From NCBI GenBank assembly GCA_963781285.1, contig CAWAFI010000009.1, positions 12,944 through 76,943 on the forward strand: a stretch of DNA of 64,000 bases. Direction: 5' to 3'. The stretch comes from CAIWHR01 sp963781285 (GTDB taxonomy: Bacteria; Pseudomonadota; Gammaproteobacteria; Burkholderiales; Casimicrobiaceae). Positions 44,006 through 52,814 of the stretch are shown here, piece by piece; within the stretch, counting starts at the first letter, position 1; each line of letters starts with the position of its first letter. The notes under the pieces are model-generated. The model was not told where the DNA came from. It saw only the letters and a program-made list of their open reading frames with translations, and made no database searches. Both the position numbers and the translations under genes were made by a program.

Positions 44006-44327
44006 GTGAGCTGCCCTGTAACCGCGGTCATGGCTCCGGCTGTCTCGCGCGCACACGGCCGGGCATGCGCGCGCCGATGATGCCCAAAGCCCCTCGCAGC
44101 GTCAATCGGCGCGGCTGCGATTCCGGCGTCGCTCTCGACGCCGGCGGCTTTAGCCGGCATATCGACGAGGAACTCCCGTCCGCGGGGCTGCCCCGTCTCC
44201 CATCTATTACGCGTCGAATTTGTGGTTCAATACCGCTGCCCGCGTGGAAGCCAGCCTGCTTTTGCGCGGTGAGCCCAACGGCCAGCGCCATGTTCGGGCC
44301 GCCGGCCTCGTTCAGTCTTCAGCCACC
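44006..44327. other. Divergent promoter region between two peptide ABC clusters
   Basis: 322 bp without a supported gene between the two DppB-type starts. It must hold the promoters of both clusters. A small hairpin-like GCCGGC/GCCGGC pair with a 7-base spacer (about 44148-44166) is visible. I found no convincing operator. Confidence 0.5.
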
Positions 44328-45338
44328 ATGCTGCGCTTCTTGCTCACCCGTATCAGCCTCATCATCCCGACCTTTATCGGGATGACCCTGTTGGCGTTCT
44401 TCTTGATTCGGCTGGTACCGGGCGACCCGATCGAGACCATGGCCGGGGAGCGTGGCATCGATGCAACGCGTCACGCCGCGCTGCTCAAGGAATATGGGAT
44501 GGATCGGCCGGTGCTGGTGCAGTACGGCATCTACATCGGCCGCGTCCTGCACGGCGACCTCGGCAAGTCGATGATCACGCAGGAACCCGTGGTGCGCGAA
44601 TTCATGGCGCTGTTTCCAGCCACGATCGAGCTGGCGCTCTGCGCCATCCTGTTTGCGCTGGTACTCGGCATTCCCGCCGGGATGGTGGCGGCGGTGCGCC
44701 GCAACTCGATCTTCGACCACGGCGTCATGGGCGTGTCGCTCACCGGTTATTCGATGCCAATCTTCTGGTGGGGGCTGCTGCTGATCCTGTTGTTTTCCGT
44801 GCAGCTCGGTTGGACGCCGGTGTCCGGTCGCATCGCGGTCAAGTACTACCTCGAGCCCGTAACCGGGTTCTTGACCATCGACGCGCTTTTGTCGGGAGAA
44901 AAAGGAGCGTTTCAGTCGGCAGTCTCCCATCTGATCCTGCCCACGATCGTGCTGGGGACGCAGCCGCTGGCCATCATCGCACGCATGACACGCTCGGCCA
45001 TGCTGGAGGTGCTGGGCGAGGACTACATCCGTACGGCGCGGGCCAAGGGCCTGTCGAACGTGCGTGTGGTGGCACTGCACGCCTTTCGCAATGCGCTGAT
45101 CCCGGTCATCACGGTCATCGGGTTGCAGGTCGGCGTGCTGTTTACCGGCGCGATTCTGACCGAGACCATTTTTTCCTGGCCTGGCGTGGGAAAGTGGATG
45201 ATCGAGGCCATCAATCGCCGCGACTATCCCGTGCTGCAGGGCGGCCTGTTGATGCTGGGCTCGATGGTGATGGTGGTCAATCTGCTGGTCGATATCATGT
45301 ACGGCATCATCAATCCCCGCATTCGGCGCGCCAAATGA
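44328..45338 (+). CDS. Dipeptide ABC transporter permease (DppB type), cluster B
   Basis: Membrane subunit of 336 aa, close to E. coli DppB in length. It starts MLRFLLTRISLIIPTFIGMT and continues into FFLIRLVPGDPIETMAGERG, the classic DppB/OppB entry. The EAA loop is YIRTARAKGLSNVRVVALHAFRN. A loop near residue 195 (SGRIAVKYYLEPVTGFLTID) is typical of the dipeptide subgroup. I rejected the 36-residue extension of the longer frame. It overlaps the DppC-type gene by four bases. Cluster B (five genes) carries its own binding protein, unlike cluster A. Confidence 0.94.
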   Translation: MLRFLLTRISLIIPTFIGMTLLAFFLIRLVPGDPIETMAGERGIDATRHAALLKEYGMDRPVLVQYGIYIGRVLHGDLGKSMITQEPVVREFMALFPATIELALCAILFALVLGIPAGMVAAVRRNSIFDHGVMGVSLTGYSMPIFWWGLLLILLFSVQLGWTPVSGRIAVKYYLEPVTGFLTIDALLSGEKGAFQSAVSHLILPTIVLGTQPLAIIARMTRSAMLEVLGEDYIRTARAKGLSNVRVVALHAFRNALIPVITVIGLQVGVLFTGAILTETIFSWPGVGKWMIEAINRRDYPVLQGGLLMLGSMVMVVNLLVDIMYGIINPRIRRAK

Positions 45339-46237
45339 CGACCGAGACGCTCGCGCCGCCAGGCATGATTGCCGCGCCTCCCGGGCCGTTGCGGGAGTTC
45401 TGGGGCCACTTCAGCCGCAACCATGGCGCGGTCGCCGGGCTGGTGGTCGTCTTCGCCGTACTGCTGACGGCCGCGTTCGCCAACGTGCTGGCGCCCTATC
45501 CGCCGGACCTCACCAACAACGCCGTGTTCCTGAAGCCACCGGCATGGCAGGTCGGCGGCTCGTGGGCATATCCGCTGGGTACGGACGCCATCGGACGCGA
45601 CATCGTCTCGCGGCTGATTTTTGGCGCCCGGCTGTCGCTGTTGATCGGCATCGCCGTCGTGGCGATTTCCATCGCCATCGGGATCGTGCTGGGGATGGTG
45701 GCGGGTTTCGTTCGAGGCACGACCGAGATCGCGATCATGCGGTTGATGGACATCATCCTGACGCTTCCCAGTCTGTTGCTGGCCATCGTGATCGTCGCCA
45801 TTCTGGGACCGGGTCTGATGAACGCCATGCTGGCGGTGGTGGTGGTCGTGCTGCCGCACTACGTGCGCATCACGCGGGCTGCCGTGATCTCGGAAACGTC
45901 GAAGGACTATGTCACCGCGGCGCGCGCGAGCGGCGCCAGCCGGCTGCGGCTGATGTTCAACGAAGTGCTGCCGAACTGCGCTGCGCCGCTGATCGTGCAG
46001 GCGTCGCTTGGCGTCTCCACCGCGATTCTCGATGCCGCCGCACTCGGCTTCCTCGGCCTCGGCGCACAGCCCCCGGCATCCGAGTGGGGCACCATGCTGG
46101 CCGACGCGCGCGAGTTCGTGCTGCGCGCATGGTGGGTGGTCACCTTTCCTGGATTGATGATCCTGATTACCGTACTGGCTTTCAACCTCATGGGCGACGG
46201 TCTGCGCGATGCGCTGGACCCGAAGCTCAAACGCTAA
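45335..46237 (+). CDS. Dipeptide ABC transporter permease (DppC type), cluster B
   Basis: Membrane subunit of 300 aa, the length of E. coli DppC. Its ATG overlaps the DppB-type stop (ATGA). The first helix is near residues 34-54. YPLGTDAIGRDIVSRLIFGARLSLLIG and the EAA loop SKDYVTAARASGASRLRLMFNEVLPN are in the expected places, and it ends FNLMGDGLRDALDPKLKR. Together with the preceding gene it forms the channel. Confidence 0.95.
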   Translation: MTTETLAPPGMIAAPPGPLREFWGHFSRNHGAVAGLVVVFAVLLTAAFANVLAPYPPDLTNNAVFLKPPAWQVGGSWAYPLGTDAIGRDIVSRLIFGARLSLLIGIAVVAISIAIGIVLGMVAGFVRGTTEIAIMRLMDIILTLPSLLLAIVIVAILGPGLMNAMLAVVVVVLPHYVRITRAAVISETSKDYVTAARASGASRLRLMFNEVLPNCAAPLIVQASLGVSTAILDAAALGFLGLGAQPPASEWGTMLADAREFVLRAWWVVTFPGLMILITVLAFNLMGDGLRDALDPKLKR

Positions 46238-46245
46238 CAACGCGA

Positions 46246-47262
46246 ATGGCACTGCTCGAAATCGAAGACCTGCATGTCGAGTTTCCGTCGCAGGGGGCAA
46301 CAATGCGCGCGGTGGAGGGCGTGAGCCTGTCGCTGGCCGAAGGCGAAGTGCTCGGCGTTGTCGGGGAGTCGGGTTCGGGCAAGAGCGTCACGATGCTCGC
46401 CCTGATGGGTTTGGTGGGATTCCCGGGCCGCGTGCGCGCGCGGCGCATGTCCTTCGCAGGACGTGATCTGCTGCATTTGTCCGAGCGCGAGCATCGCACG
46501 GTCATCGGCAAGGATGTAGCGATGATCTTTCAGGATCCGACCACCAGCCTGAATCCCTGCTTTACGATCGGCTTTCAGCTCACCGAGACGCTGCGGCTGC
46601 ATCTGGGCATGGATCGCGAGGCCGCACGCAATCGTGCGACGGAACTGTTGGAGAAGGTAGGCATTCCGGCCGCGGCCAGCCGCCTCAACGATTTTCCGCA
46701 CCAGCTTTCCGGTGGCATGAACCAGCGCGTGATGATTGCGATGGCGATTTCCTGCAACCCCCGGCTCTTGATCGCGGATGAGCCAACGACGGCGCTGGAC
46801 GTGACCATTCAGGCCCAAATCCTGGATCTGCTGCGCGAGTTACAGAAGGAGCGTGGCATGGCGCTGATCCTGGTCACGCACAACATGGGCGTGGTGGCCG
46901 AAATGGCCCAGCGTGTGGCCGTGATGTACGCCGGGCAGGTGGTCGAGGAGCGGGACGCCGACGCCCTCTTTTCCGCGCCACAGCACCCGTACGCCGCGGC
47001 GCTGCTCGCAGCGATGCCCGAGCGCAGTACCGGTGCGACGCGGCTGACCACGATTCCCGGTATGGTCCCAGGCCTTTACGATCGGCCGGGAGGGTGTTTG
47101 TTCGCTCCCCGCTGCACGTACACCACGGAACGGTGCCACGAGATGCGGCCGGAGCTGCAGCCATGGCGCGGCGGCCACGTCCGTTGCCATTATCCGCTGG
47201 ATGATCCCCAACGCGAGGCGGCAATCGCGCGCGACGTTCCGGTGGCAAAGGCGGCGGCATGA
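46246..47262 (+). CDS. Dipeptide ABC transporter ATPase (DppD type), cluster B
   Basis: ATP-binding subunit of 338 aa. Walker A is GVVGESGSGKSVTMLALMG, the signature LSGGMNQRVMIAMAIS, and Walker B LLIADEPTTALDVTIQ. The C-terminal GGCLFAPRCTYTTERC is the oligopeptide-transporter tail. The ATG at 46246 follows the permease stop by 8 bp; the long upstream frame is a shadow of that gene. Confidence 0.95.
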   Translation: MALLEIEDLHVEFPSQGATMRAVEGVSLSLAEGEVLGVVGESGSGKSVTMLALMGLVGFPGRVRARRMSFAGRDLLHLSEREHRTVIGKDVAMIFQDPTTSLNPCFTIGFQLTETLRLHLGMDREAARNRATELLEKVGIPAAASRLNDFPHQLSGGMNQRVMIAMAISCNPRLLIADEPTTALDVTIQAQILDLLRELQKERGMALILVTHNMGVVAEMAQRVAVMYAGQVVEERDADALFSAPQHPYAAALLAAMPERSTGATRLTTIPGMVPGLYDRPGGCLFAPRCTYTTERCHEMRPELQPWRGGHVRCHYPLDDPQREAAIARDVPVAKAAA

Positions 47263-47452
47263 GCGCTGCCGGGCCGCCCCAAGGGCAATTCGCCGCGGCC
47301 TCCGCCACGTCGTGCCCGACGCATTGCGTCGTGGGGTCGGCCGCCACCCGCGCTCGCAGACGCGCCCTTCGGGCCTTGGCTTCGCCCTGCTCGCGCGGGC
47401 GTCCCGCGGGGGGCAGCGCAGCGGCGGCAGCCGCAAGCGTGGGGGTACACCC
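47263..47452 (+). repeat. GC-rich intergenic element inside the dpp-like operon
   Basis: 190 bp separate the two ATPase genes, whereas other gaps in this operon are 10 bp or less. The stretch contains CCGGGCCGCCCCAAGGG near its start and GGGGGGCAGCGCAGCGGC near its end. Such segments recall a dispersed intergenic element of Comamonadaceae-type genomes. It is open on the plus strand but codes for nothing recognisable. Identification as a dispersed repeat is from memory and needs a genome-wide search. Confidence 0.45.
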
Positions 47453-48487
47453 ATGACTGCACCGGTCGCCGAAGCCCACGATCTGAAACGCGTCTACGAA
47501 ATCCGACGCGGTCCGATGCGCGAACCGGCTCGACTGCATGCGGTGGGTGGTGTGTCCTTTGTGCTCGAGGCCGGCCGTACGCTCGCCGTGGTCGGCGAAT
47601 CCGGCTGTGGCAAGTCCACGCTCGCGCGTATCGTGTCGCTGATCGAGCAACCTACCGAGGGCGAGTTGCGGCTCTCCGGCGTCGATGCGATCGATCCACC
47701 GCCGCAGGAACGGCGTCGCTTGCGCAAGACGGTACAGATGGTCTTTCAAAACCCTTATGGCTCGTTGAACCCGCGCAAGAAGATCGGGGCTATCCTGGAA
47801 GCGCCGCTCGCCATCAACACCGATCTCGGGCCGGCGGAGCAGGCAGAACGCGCCCGCACCATGCTCGCCAAGGTCGGGCTGCGGCCCGAGCACTACGTAC
47901 GCTATCCGCACATGTTTTCCGGCGGGCAGCGTCAGCGCATTGCGATCGCCCGGGCGCTGATGCTCAACCCCGCACTGGTGGTGGCCGACGAGCCCGTCTC
48001 CGCGCTTGATGTTTCGGTCCAGGCGCAGGTGCTCAACTTGATGGCCGACCTGCAAAGCGAGCTGGGCCTCGCCTACCTCTTCATTTCGCACGACCTCGGC
48101 GTCGTGCGACACATCGCGCACGACGTGCTGGTCATGTACCTGGGTCTGGCGATGGAACAGGGTCCCAAGGAGCTCATCTTCGGGCGGCCACTGCACCCCT
48201 ACACCCGGGCGCTACTGGCCTCGACCCCGGGAATTGCGGCCGCCGACCGTCCCGAGCGCATCGTGTTGAAAGGCGAGTTGCCTTCGCCGCTGAACCCGCC
48301 GCCGGGGTGTGTCTTCTCTACCCGTTGTCCCCATGTGATCGAGCGCTGCCGCAATGAGCGCCCGATCGCGCGTCCGTTCGATGGACGGCAGGTAGCCTGC
48401 CATCTCGCCGAAAACTTTCTCAAACCCGGTCATACTAGCGCCAGCGGTAAAATGCTGGGTGTATCGCAGCCTCAACCACAGGAGTGA
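47453..48487 (+). CDS. Dipeptide ABC transporter ATPase (DppF type), cluster B
   Basis: ATP-binding subunit of 344 aa. Walker A is AVVGESGCGKSTLARIVSL, the signature FSGGQRQRIAIARALM, and Walker B LVVADEPVSALDVSVQ. The tail has GCVFSTRCPHVIERC. It is separated from the DppD-type gene by the 190-bp element and is followed by the binding-protein gene 5 bp later. The start at 47453 gives the family length. Confidence 0.95.
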   Translation: MTAPVAEAHDLKRVYEIRRGPMREPARLHAVGGVSFVLEAGRTLAVVGESGCGKSTLARIVSLIEQPTEGELRLSGVDAIDPPPQERRRLRKTVQMVFQNPYGSLNPRKKIGAILEAPLAINTDLGPAEQAERARTMLAKVGLRPEHYVRYPHMFSGGQRQRIAIARALMLNPALVVADEPVSALDVSVQAQVLNLMADLQSELGLAYLFISHDLGVVRHIAHDVLVMYLGLAMEQGPKELIFGRPLHPYTRALLASTPGIAAADRPERIVLKGELPSPLNPPPGCVFSTRCPHVIERCRNERPIARPFDGRQVACHLAENFLKPGHTSASGKMLGVSQPQPQE

Positions 48488-48492
48488 GTCAC

Positions 48493-50124
48493 ATGAAAAG
48501 ACTGAATCCAGCCACACGTTGGCCCCATTTCGCCAGGCGCGCCCTCGTTACGGCGCTGGCGCTCCCCGCGCTGATGGTCACGGCAAACGTTGCCGGCAAG
48601 ACATTGGTGTTCTGCTCTGAGGGCAGCCCGGAGAACTTCTATCCGGCGGTGAACACCACCGGTACCTCGTTTGACGCCAACAGCCAGATCTACAGCCGCA
48701 TCGTCGACTTCGAGCGCGGCGGCACCCAGGTCGTTCCGGGCCTTGCGGAACGCTGGACCATTTCCGCCGATGGCAAGGAATATACGTTCCATCTGCGCAA
48801 GGGCGTGAAGTGGCACAACCACCGCGCGTTCAAGCCCACGCGGGACTTCAATGCGGACGACATGATTTTCGCGATCGATCGCCAGTGGAAGGAATCCAAC
48901 CCTTACTTCAAGGTAACCAGCTCCAACCATTCGTACTTCAACGACATGGGCATGCCGAAGCTGATCAAGTCGGTGGACAAGATCGACGACTACACCGTCA
49001 AGATCACCCTCGAGAAGCCTGAGGCGCCGTTCCTGTCGAACCTGGCGATGGAATACGCCGGCGTGCAATCCAAGGAATACGCGGATGCCATGCTCAAGGC
49101 CGGCACGCCCGAGAAGATCGACCAGGAGCCGATCGGCACCGGCCCCTATTATCTAGTGCAATACCAGAAGGACGCGGTCATCCGCTACAAGGCCTTTCCG
49201 GAATATTACGGAGGCAAGGCCAAGATCGACGATCTGGTGTTCTCGATCACGCCCGACGCTTCGGTGCGCTGGGCCAAGCTGCAAAAGGGCGAATGTCACG
49301 TGATGCCCTACCCCAATCCGGCCGACCTCGATGCGATTAGGAAGGATCCGAACATCCAGGTCCTGGAGCAACCGGGGCTCAATGTCGGGTATCTCGCCTA
49401 CAATACGACGAAGAAGCCGTTCGACGATGTGAAGGTGCGCAAGGCGATCAACATGGCGATCAACAAGAAAGCCATCATCGACGCGGTGTACCTCACCACC
49501 GGTGTGGCGGCCAAGAACCCGATCCCGCCGACGCAGTGGTCGTACAACGACGCGGTCAAGGACGATCCGTTCGATCCCGTGGCCGCTAAGAAGCTGCTCG
49601 CCGACGCCGGCTTTCCGAACGGCTTCACGACCGACCTTTGGGCCATGCCTGTGCAGCGTCCGTACAACCCCAACGCGCGGCGCATCGCCGAACTGATCCA
49701 GGCCGATCTCGCCAAGGTCGGCGTGACCGCGGAGATCAAGAGCTTCGAGTGGGGCGAGTATCGCAAGCGCATGCAGGCGGGCGAGCACCAGATGGGCATG
49801 CTCGGCTGGACCGGCGACAACGGCGATCCCGACAACTTCCTCAACACGCTGCTCGGCTGCGATTCCGCCAAGACCGGCGGCAGCAACGTCGCCAAGTTCT
49901 GCTACCAGCCGTTCGAGGAGCTGGTCCAGAAGGCGAAGACGATGTCCGATCAGAAGCAGCGCGCCGACCTCTACATGCGTTCGCAGGTGATCTTCAAGGA
50001 GCAGGCGCCCTGGTTCACCATGGCGCATGCCGTGCAGTTGAAGCCGGTACGCAAGGAAGTGATCGACTTCAAGTTGAGCCCCTTCGGCCGGCACACTTTC
50101 TACGGCGTGGACATCAAGGAGTAA
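48493..50124 (+). CDS. Dipeptide ABC transporter substrate-binding protein (DppA type)
   Basis: Periplasmic binding protein family 5, 543 aa. The signal peptide (residues 1-36, RRALVTALALPALMVTANVA) precedes KTLVFCSEGSPENFYPAVN. The family signature GLAERWTISADGKEYTFHLRKGVKWHN is near residue 85, and GWTGDNGDPDNFLNTLLGCD and WFTMAHAVQLKPVRKEVIDF match the DppA C-terminal half, including a Cys pair as in DppA. CAGGAG stands eight bases before the ATG at 48493; a GTG at 48484 is in frame. It is unusual in being the last gene of the operon. It probably binds dipeptides and could also serve cluster A. Confidence 0.95.
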   Translation: MKRLNPATRWPHFARRALVTALALPALMVTANVAGKTLVFCSEGSPENFYPAVNTTGTSFDANSQIYSRIVDFERGGTQVVPGLAERWTISADGKEYTFHLRKGVKWHNHRAFKPTRDFNADDMIFAIDRQWKESNPYFKVTSSNHSYFNDMGMPKLIKSVDKIDDYTVKITLEKPEAPFLSNLAMEYAGVQSKEYADAMLKAGTPEKIDQEPIGTGPYYLVQYQKDAVIRYKAFPEYYGGKAKIDDLVFSITPDASVRWAKLQKGECHVMPYPNPADLDAIRKDPNIQVLEQPGLNVGYLAYNTTKKPFDDVKVRKAINMAINKKAIIDAVYLTTGVAAKNPIPPTQWSYNDAVKDDPFDPVAAKKLLADAGFPNGFTTDLWAMPVQRPYNPNARRIAELIQADLAKVGVTAEIKSFEWGEYRKRMQAGEHQMGMLGWTGDNGDPDNFLNTLLGCDSAKTGGSNVAKFCYQPFEELVQKAKTMSDQKQRADLYMRSQVIFKEQAPWFTMAHAVQLKPVRKEVIDFKLSPFGRHTFYGVDIKE

Positions 50125-50174
50125 GTCTTCTGCCGGCGCACGGGTGCGCCCGTGCGCCGGTCCGAACGGCACAG

Positions 50175-50957
50175 CTAGCGTTTACCGGCGCGCTGCCGAC
50201 GTGAAGCGTACAGGCAGATGCCGGCGGCGACCGAAACATTGAGGCTTTCGACGGCGCCCATGACCGGGATGCCAACGATCCGGTCGCACAGCTCGCGCGT
50301 GAGCCGTCGCAGGCCGGCGCCCTCGGCCCCCAGCACCCAGGCAAGCGGTCCGCCGACATCGGCGTCGAACAGGCTTTCGCCGCCGGCGTCGGCGCCGAAG
50401 AGCCAAACGCCGCGCGCCTTGAGATCGCGCAGCGTCCGCGCCAGATTCGTTACCGTGATGACCGGAATCGTGTCGGCGGCACCGCTCGCCGCTTTGGCAG
50501 CCGTAGCGTTCACGCCCACGGCACGATCTTTGGGCAGCACGACCGCATGTGCGCCGAACACGTCGGCGCTGCGCAGGCACGCGCCGAGGTTGTGCGGATC
50601 GGTGACGCCATCCAGCACTAGCAGCAGCGCCGGTTCCGCGAGCGAATCAAGGACGTCGTCGAGCGTGACAGGCGGCGCCATGGCGTCGACGATTGCTACC
50701 ACACCCTGATGTCGATCGGTCCCTGCGATCTCCGTCAGGCGCCCGCCATCCACGGCTTGCACGGGGCGCTGCGCTGCTTCCGCACGTGCGGCGAGGTCGC
50801 GCATTCGAGGATCGCGCCGGCCCGCCGCGACGTAGAGCACACGCACGGATTCCGGCCGCTGCCGCAAGCGTGCAGTGACCGCGTGAAATCCGTGAAGGGA
50901 GCGGGTATCGGGCAACAGACGGACACGAGCGGTGCGCGCCACGACGGCGGCGCGCAC
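50175..50957 (-). CDS. rlmB: 23S rRNA (guanosine-2'-O-)-methyltransferase RlmB
   Basis: SpoU-family enzyme of up to 260 aa that methylates the 2'-OH of G2251 in E. coli numbering. SLHGFHAVTARLRQRPESV begins the substrate-binding domain. The knot motifs are LLVLDGVTDPHNLGACLRSA, WVLGAEGAGLRRLTRELCD and IPVMGAVESLNVSVAAGICL. The first codon is uncertain: the frame opens with GTG at 50957, but the conserved part begins about 20 residues later. The GADAGG...FDADV region is typical of RlmB and separates it from the damaged SpoU paralogue at 13066. Confidence 0.93.
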   Translation of the reverse strand: MRAAVVARTARVRLLPDTRSLHGFHAVTARLRQRPESVRVLYVAAGRRDPRMRDLAARAEAAQRPVQAVDGGRLTEIAGTDRHQGVVAIVDAMAPPVTLDDVLDSLAEPALLLVLDGVTDPHNLGACLRSADVFGAHAVVLPKDRAVGVNATAAKAASGAADTIPVITVTNLARTLRDLKARGVWLFGADAGGESLFDADVGGPLAWVLGAEGAGLRRLTRELCDRIVGIPVMGAVESLNVSVAAGICLYASRRQRAGKR

Positions 50958-50973
50958 AGTGTACCGTAGGGGC

Positions 50974-51387
50974 TCAGCGCGCCGGCGCAGCCGGTGCGAT
51001 GGCCTTGCGGGCCGCCGCCTGCTCGTTCAGGAACGCCTCATTGCCGGGGATTTTCTGCAATGCCTTCGCGAACGCATCGATGGCCTCGGGGTACCGCTTC
51101 AGATGGACATAAGTCCGCGCGAGCAGCGCCCAGTCGTCGCCCGTGCCGTCTTTCTCCTTGAGGCGCTGCGCAAGCCGCTCGGCGGCAACCTCGATCGAGG
51201 GGGCAGCGGCCGCGGGGACGGCGTCCTGCGGCGCAGCGGAGCCACGCGCCGGCATCGCGGTGGCGCCCGACATCGGCCCGGTTTCGGCGCGGGACGAGAG
51301 CTTTAGGTAGAGCCCTGCGCCGGCGACCAGTACCGCCGCTGCAGCCAGCGCGATGACTCCGTATAGCACTTTGCGTTCGAACAGCAT
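50974..51387 (-). CDS. Membrane-anchored TPR-like protein
   Basis: Protein of 137 aa. One helix (residues 6-28, VLYGVIALAAAAVLVAGAGLY) anchors it, followed by a flexible Ala/Pro/Ser segment. A single tetratricopeptide-type repeat (DDWALLARTYVHLKRYPEAIDAFAKALQKIPG) ends the protein. This resembles the C-terminal TPR domain of CcmI/CcmH-type cytochrome c biogenesis proteins, but no ccm genes are near. I chose the ATG at 51387 because GGAG stands eight bases before it; frames to 51429 and 51561 remain open. It lies 16 bp upstream of rlmB. Function unassigned. Confidence 0.65.
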   Translation of the reverse strand: MLFERKVLYGVIALAAAAVLVAGAGLYLKLSSRAETGPMSGATAMPARGSAAPQDAVPAAAAPSIEVAAERLAQRLKEKDGTGDDWALLARTYVHLKRYPEAIDAFAKALQKIPGNEAFLNEQAAARKAIAPAAPAR

Positions 51388-51524
51388 CGTCTCGCTCCGG
51401 CGGGTTGGGGTCCCGGTGCCAGTCGACATGATAGATCGGCGGCGCACCTTGTCGACGTTCGCTCGGCTTCGTGTACTCTTTCGAACGCCGGCGGGCAATG
51501 CCGCCAGGCGCCACGCCTGCTCCC

Positions 51525-52199
51525 ATGACCGCGGAACTGCGTCAGATCGTCGAAGGCACACTGCTCGTGTTTGCAGCGCTCCTGCCCATCGTCAATCCGT
51601 TTGGCGGCGCTCCGGTGTTCCTCGCAATGACTGTCGATTGCACGCCGGAACTGCGCGCGACGATTGCCAAGCGGATCGCCGTCAATGCCTTTCTGCTGCT
51701 GCTGGGATCGGCGTCGATCGGGACCTATGTGCTCGACTTTTTCGGCCTGTCGGTGGCCGTGGTGCAGGTCGCGGGCGGAATCGTCGTCTGTGCTGCCGGA
51801 TGGGAATTGCTGCGCGCAGAGAGCGTCGCCAAATCCTCGCCCGGGCCGCCGCCCGGCGCGGCCGAGATCGCCAGCCGCGCGTTCTATCCGTTGACGCTGC
51901 CGATCACCGTTGGCCCCGGCACGATCTCGGTTGCGATCACGATCGGCGCCAACCATCCGCGCAACGTGCAATCGCTGCTCGTCAACGGGACGGCCGACGT
52001 CATTGGCGCCACGCTCATCGCCGCGACGGTTTTCCTCTGCTACCGCTACGCGGACCGGATGTTGCGGGTGCTGGGCGAAACGGGCACCAGCGTCCTCGTG
52101 CGGTTGTCCGCGTTCATTCTCTTCTGCATCGGCGTGCAGATCTTCTGGAATGGGGCGAATACGTTGCTGGCGACGGTACCGGCACTGCATGCGCAATGA
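51525..52199 (+). CDS. MarC-family integral membrane protein
   Basis: Membrane protein of 224 aa with six predicted helices. The N-terminal LLVFAALLPIVNPFGGAPVFLAM and the middle FYPLTLPITVGPGTISVAITIGAN are the duplicated NP(F/x)G and PGTIS segments that define the MarC/UPF0056 family. SAFILFCIGVQIFWNGANTLL is the last helix. The ATG at 51525 (MTAELRQ) is chosen because the upstream residues are not hydrophobic. Despite the name, MarC proteins are not proven drug exporters; transport function is unknown. Confidence 0.9.
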   Translation: MTAELRQIVEGTLLVFAALLPIVNPFGGAPVFLAMTVDCTPELRATIAKRIAVNAFLLLLGSASIGTYVLDFFGLSVAVVQVAGGIVVCAAGWELLRAESVAKSSPGPPPGAAEIASRAFYPLTLPITVGPGTISVAITIGANHPRNVQSLLVNGTADVIGATLIAATVFLCYRYADRMLRVLGETGTSVLVRLSAFILFCIGVQIFWNGANTLLATVPALHAQ

Positions 52200-52229
52200 C
52201 GCGCCACTGCGCTCGCGCGGCAGGCAGGC

Positions 52230-52258
52230 TGGAAGCAAGCGTCTGATTCCGTTATAAT
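52230..52258 (+). promoter_or_regulatory. Candidate promoter of tRNA-Thr
   Basis: A consensus -10 box TATAAT at 52253-52258 stands 58 bp before the tRNA. The matching -35 position (TGGAAG, 52230-52235) is weak. The leader between them contains a GC-rich CCCGCGCGCGGG palindrome. Confidence 0.5.
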
Positions 52259-52316
52259 CTTTCGTTTCCCGCGCGCGGGACGGCATGATCATCGCGTGCC
52301 GGATTCCAGCTTTTGT

Positions 52317-52392
52317 GCCGGTGTAGCTCAGTTGGTAGAGCAGCGCATTCGTAATGCGAAGGTCGAGGGTTCGACTCCTTCCACCGGCACCA
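52317..52392 (+). tRNA. tRNA-Thr (anticodon CGT)
   Basis: Complete 76-nt cloverleaf. The acceptor stem GCCGGTG pairs with CACCGGC, the D arm is TAGCTCAGTTGGTAGAGC, and the anticodon loop TTCGTAA has anticodon CGT. The T arm contains GGTTCGACTCC and CCA is encoded. The sequence closely follows the E. coli thrW type. It marks the boundary between ordinary chromosome and the decayed accessory region to the right, as expected for a tRNA used as an integration site, but no integrase or repeated tRNA end was found. Confidence 0.97.
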
Positions 52393-52429
52393 ATAATCAA
52401 ACACTTAGTAGCAACAGGTCTAGCATCAT

Positions 52430-52674
52430 CCCCAGGAGGGCTCCCCTACGTAGATGTTGGGTTTCTGATGGGTTTCGGGCCTGATCTCAATGCCGCGTTG
52501 AGAAGCGGCGCCGAGTATGTCGACAAGATCCTCCGCGGTGCGAAGGCCGCGGAGATGCCTGTCGCACAGCCTACCAAGTTCGAGCTGATGATAAATTTGA
52601 AGACCGCGAAAGCGCTGGGGATCACGATTCCGCAATCGCTGCTGCTGCGCGCGGACGAGGTAATTCAGGAATAG
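52430..52674 (+). pseudogene. C-terminal remnant of an ABC substrate-binding protein (ABC_sub_bind family)
   Basis: The last 80 residues of a TrpX/ABC_sub_bind-type binding protein survive in frame: GAEYVDKILRGAKAAEMPV followed by QPTKFELMINLKTAKALG and ITIPQSLLLRADEVIQE. This C-terminal signature is unmistakable in proteobacterial genomes. The N-terminal three quarters, signal peptide and partner genes are missing, and the fragment starts about 40 bp after tRNA-Thr. It is a remnant, presumably left by a recombination event next to the tRNA. Confidence 0.85.
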
Positions 52675-52814
52675 AGGACGGGCCGATCGCGGCTAATGCT
52701 GGGCATATACCCGACAGGATTTATTTCCGCAGCGGAAGGCGTAGCAAGTGGCCGTCCCGTCGTTCGCGGTCGGGGCTGTGCGCAATCGTGCATCTTTACG
52801 GAAGGAGTCGAGTT

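Noticed and set aside
47259..47456. 65-codon plus-strand frame between the two dpp-like ATPase genes
   Set aside because: Ala/Arg-rich translation of a GC-rich intergenic element; overlaps both neighbours and shows no family.
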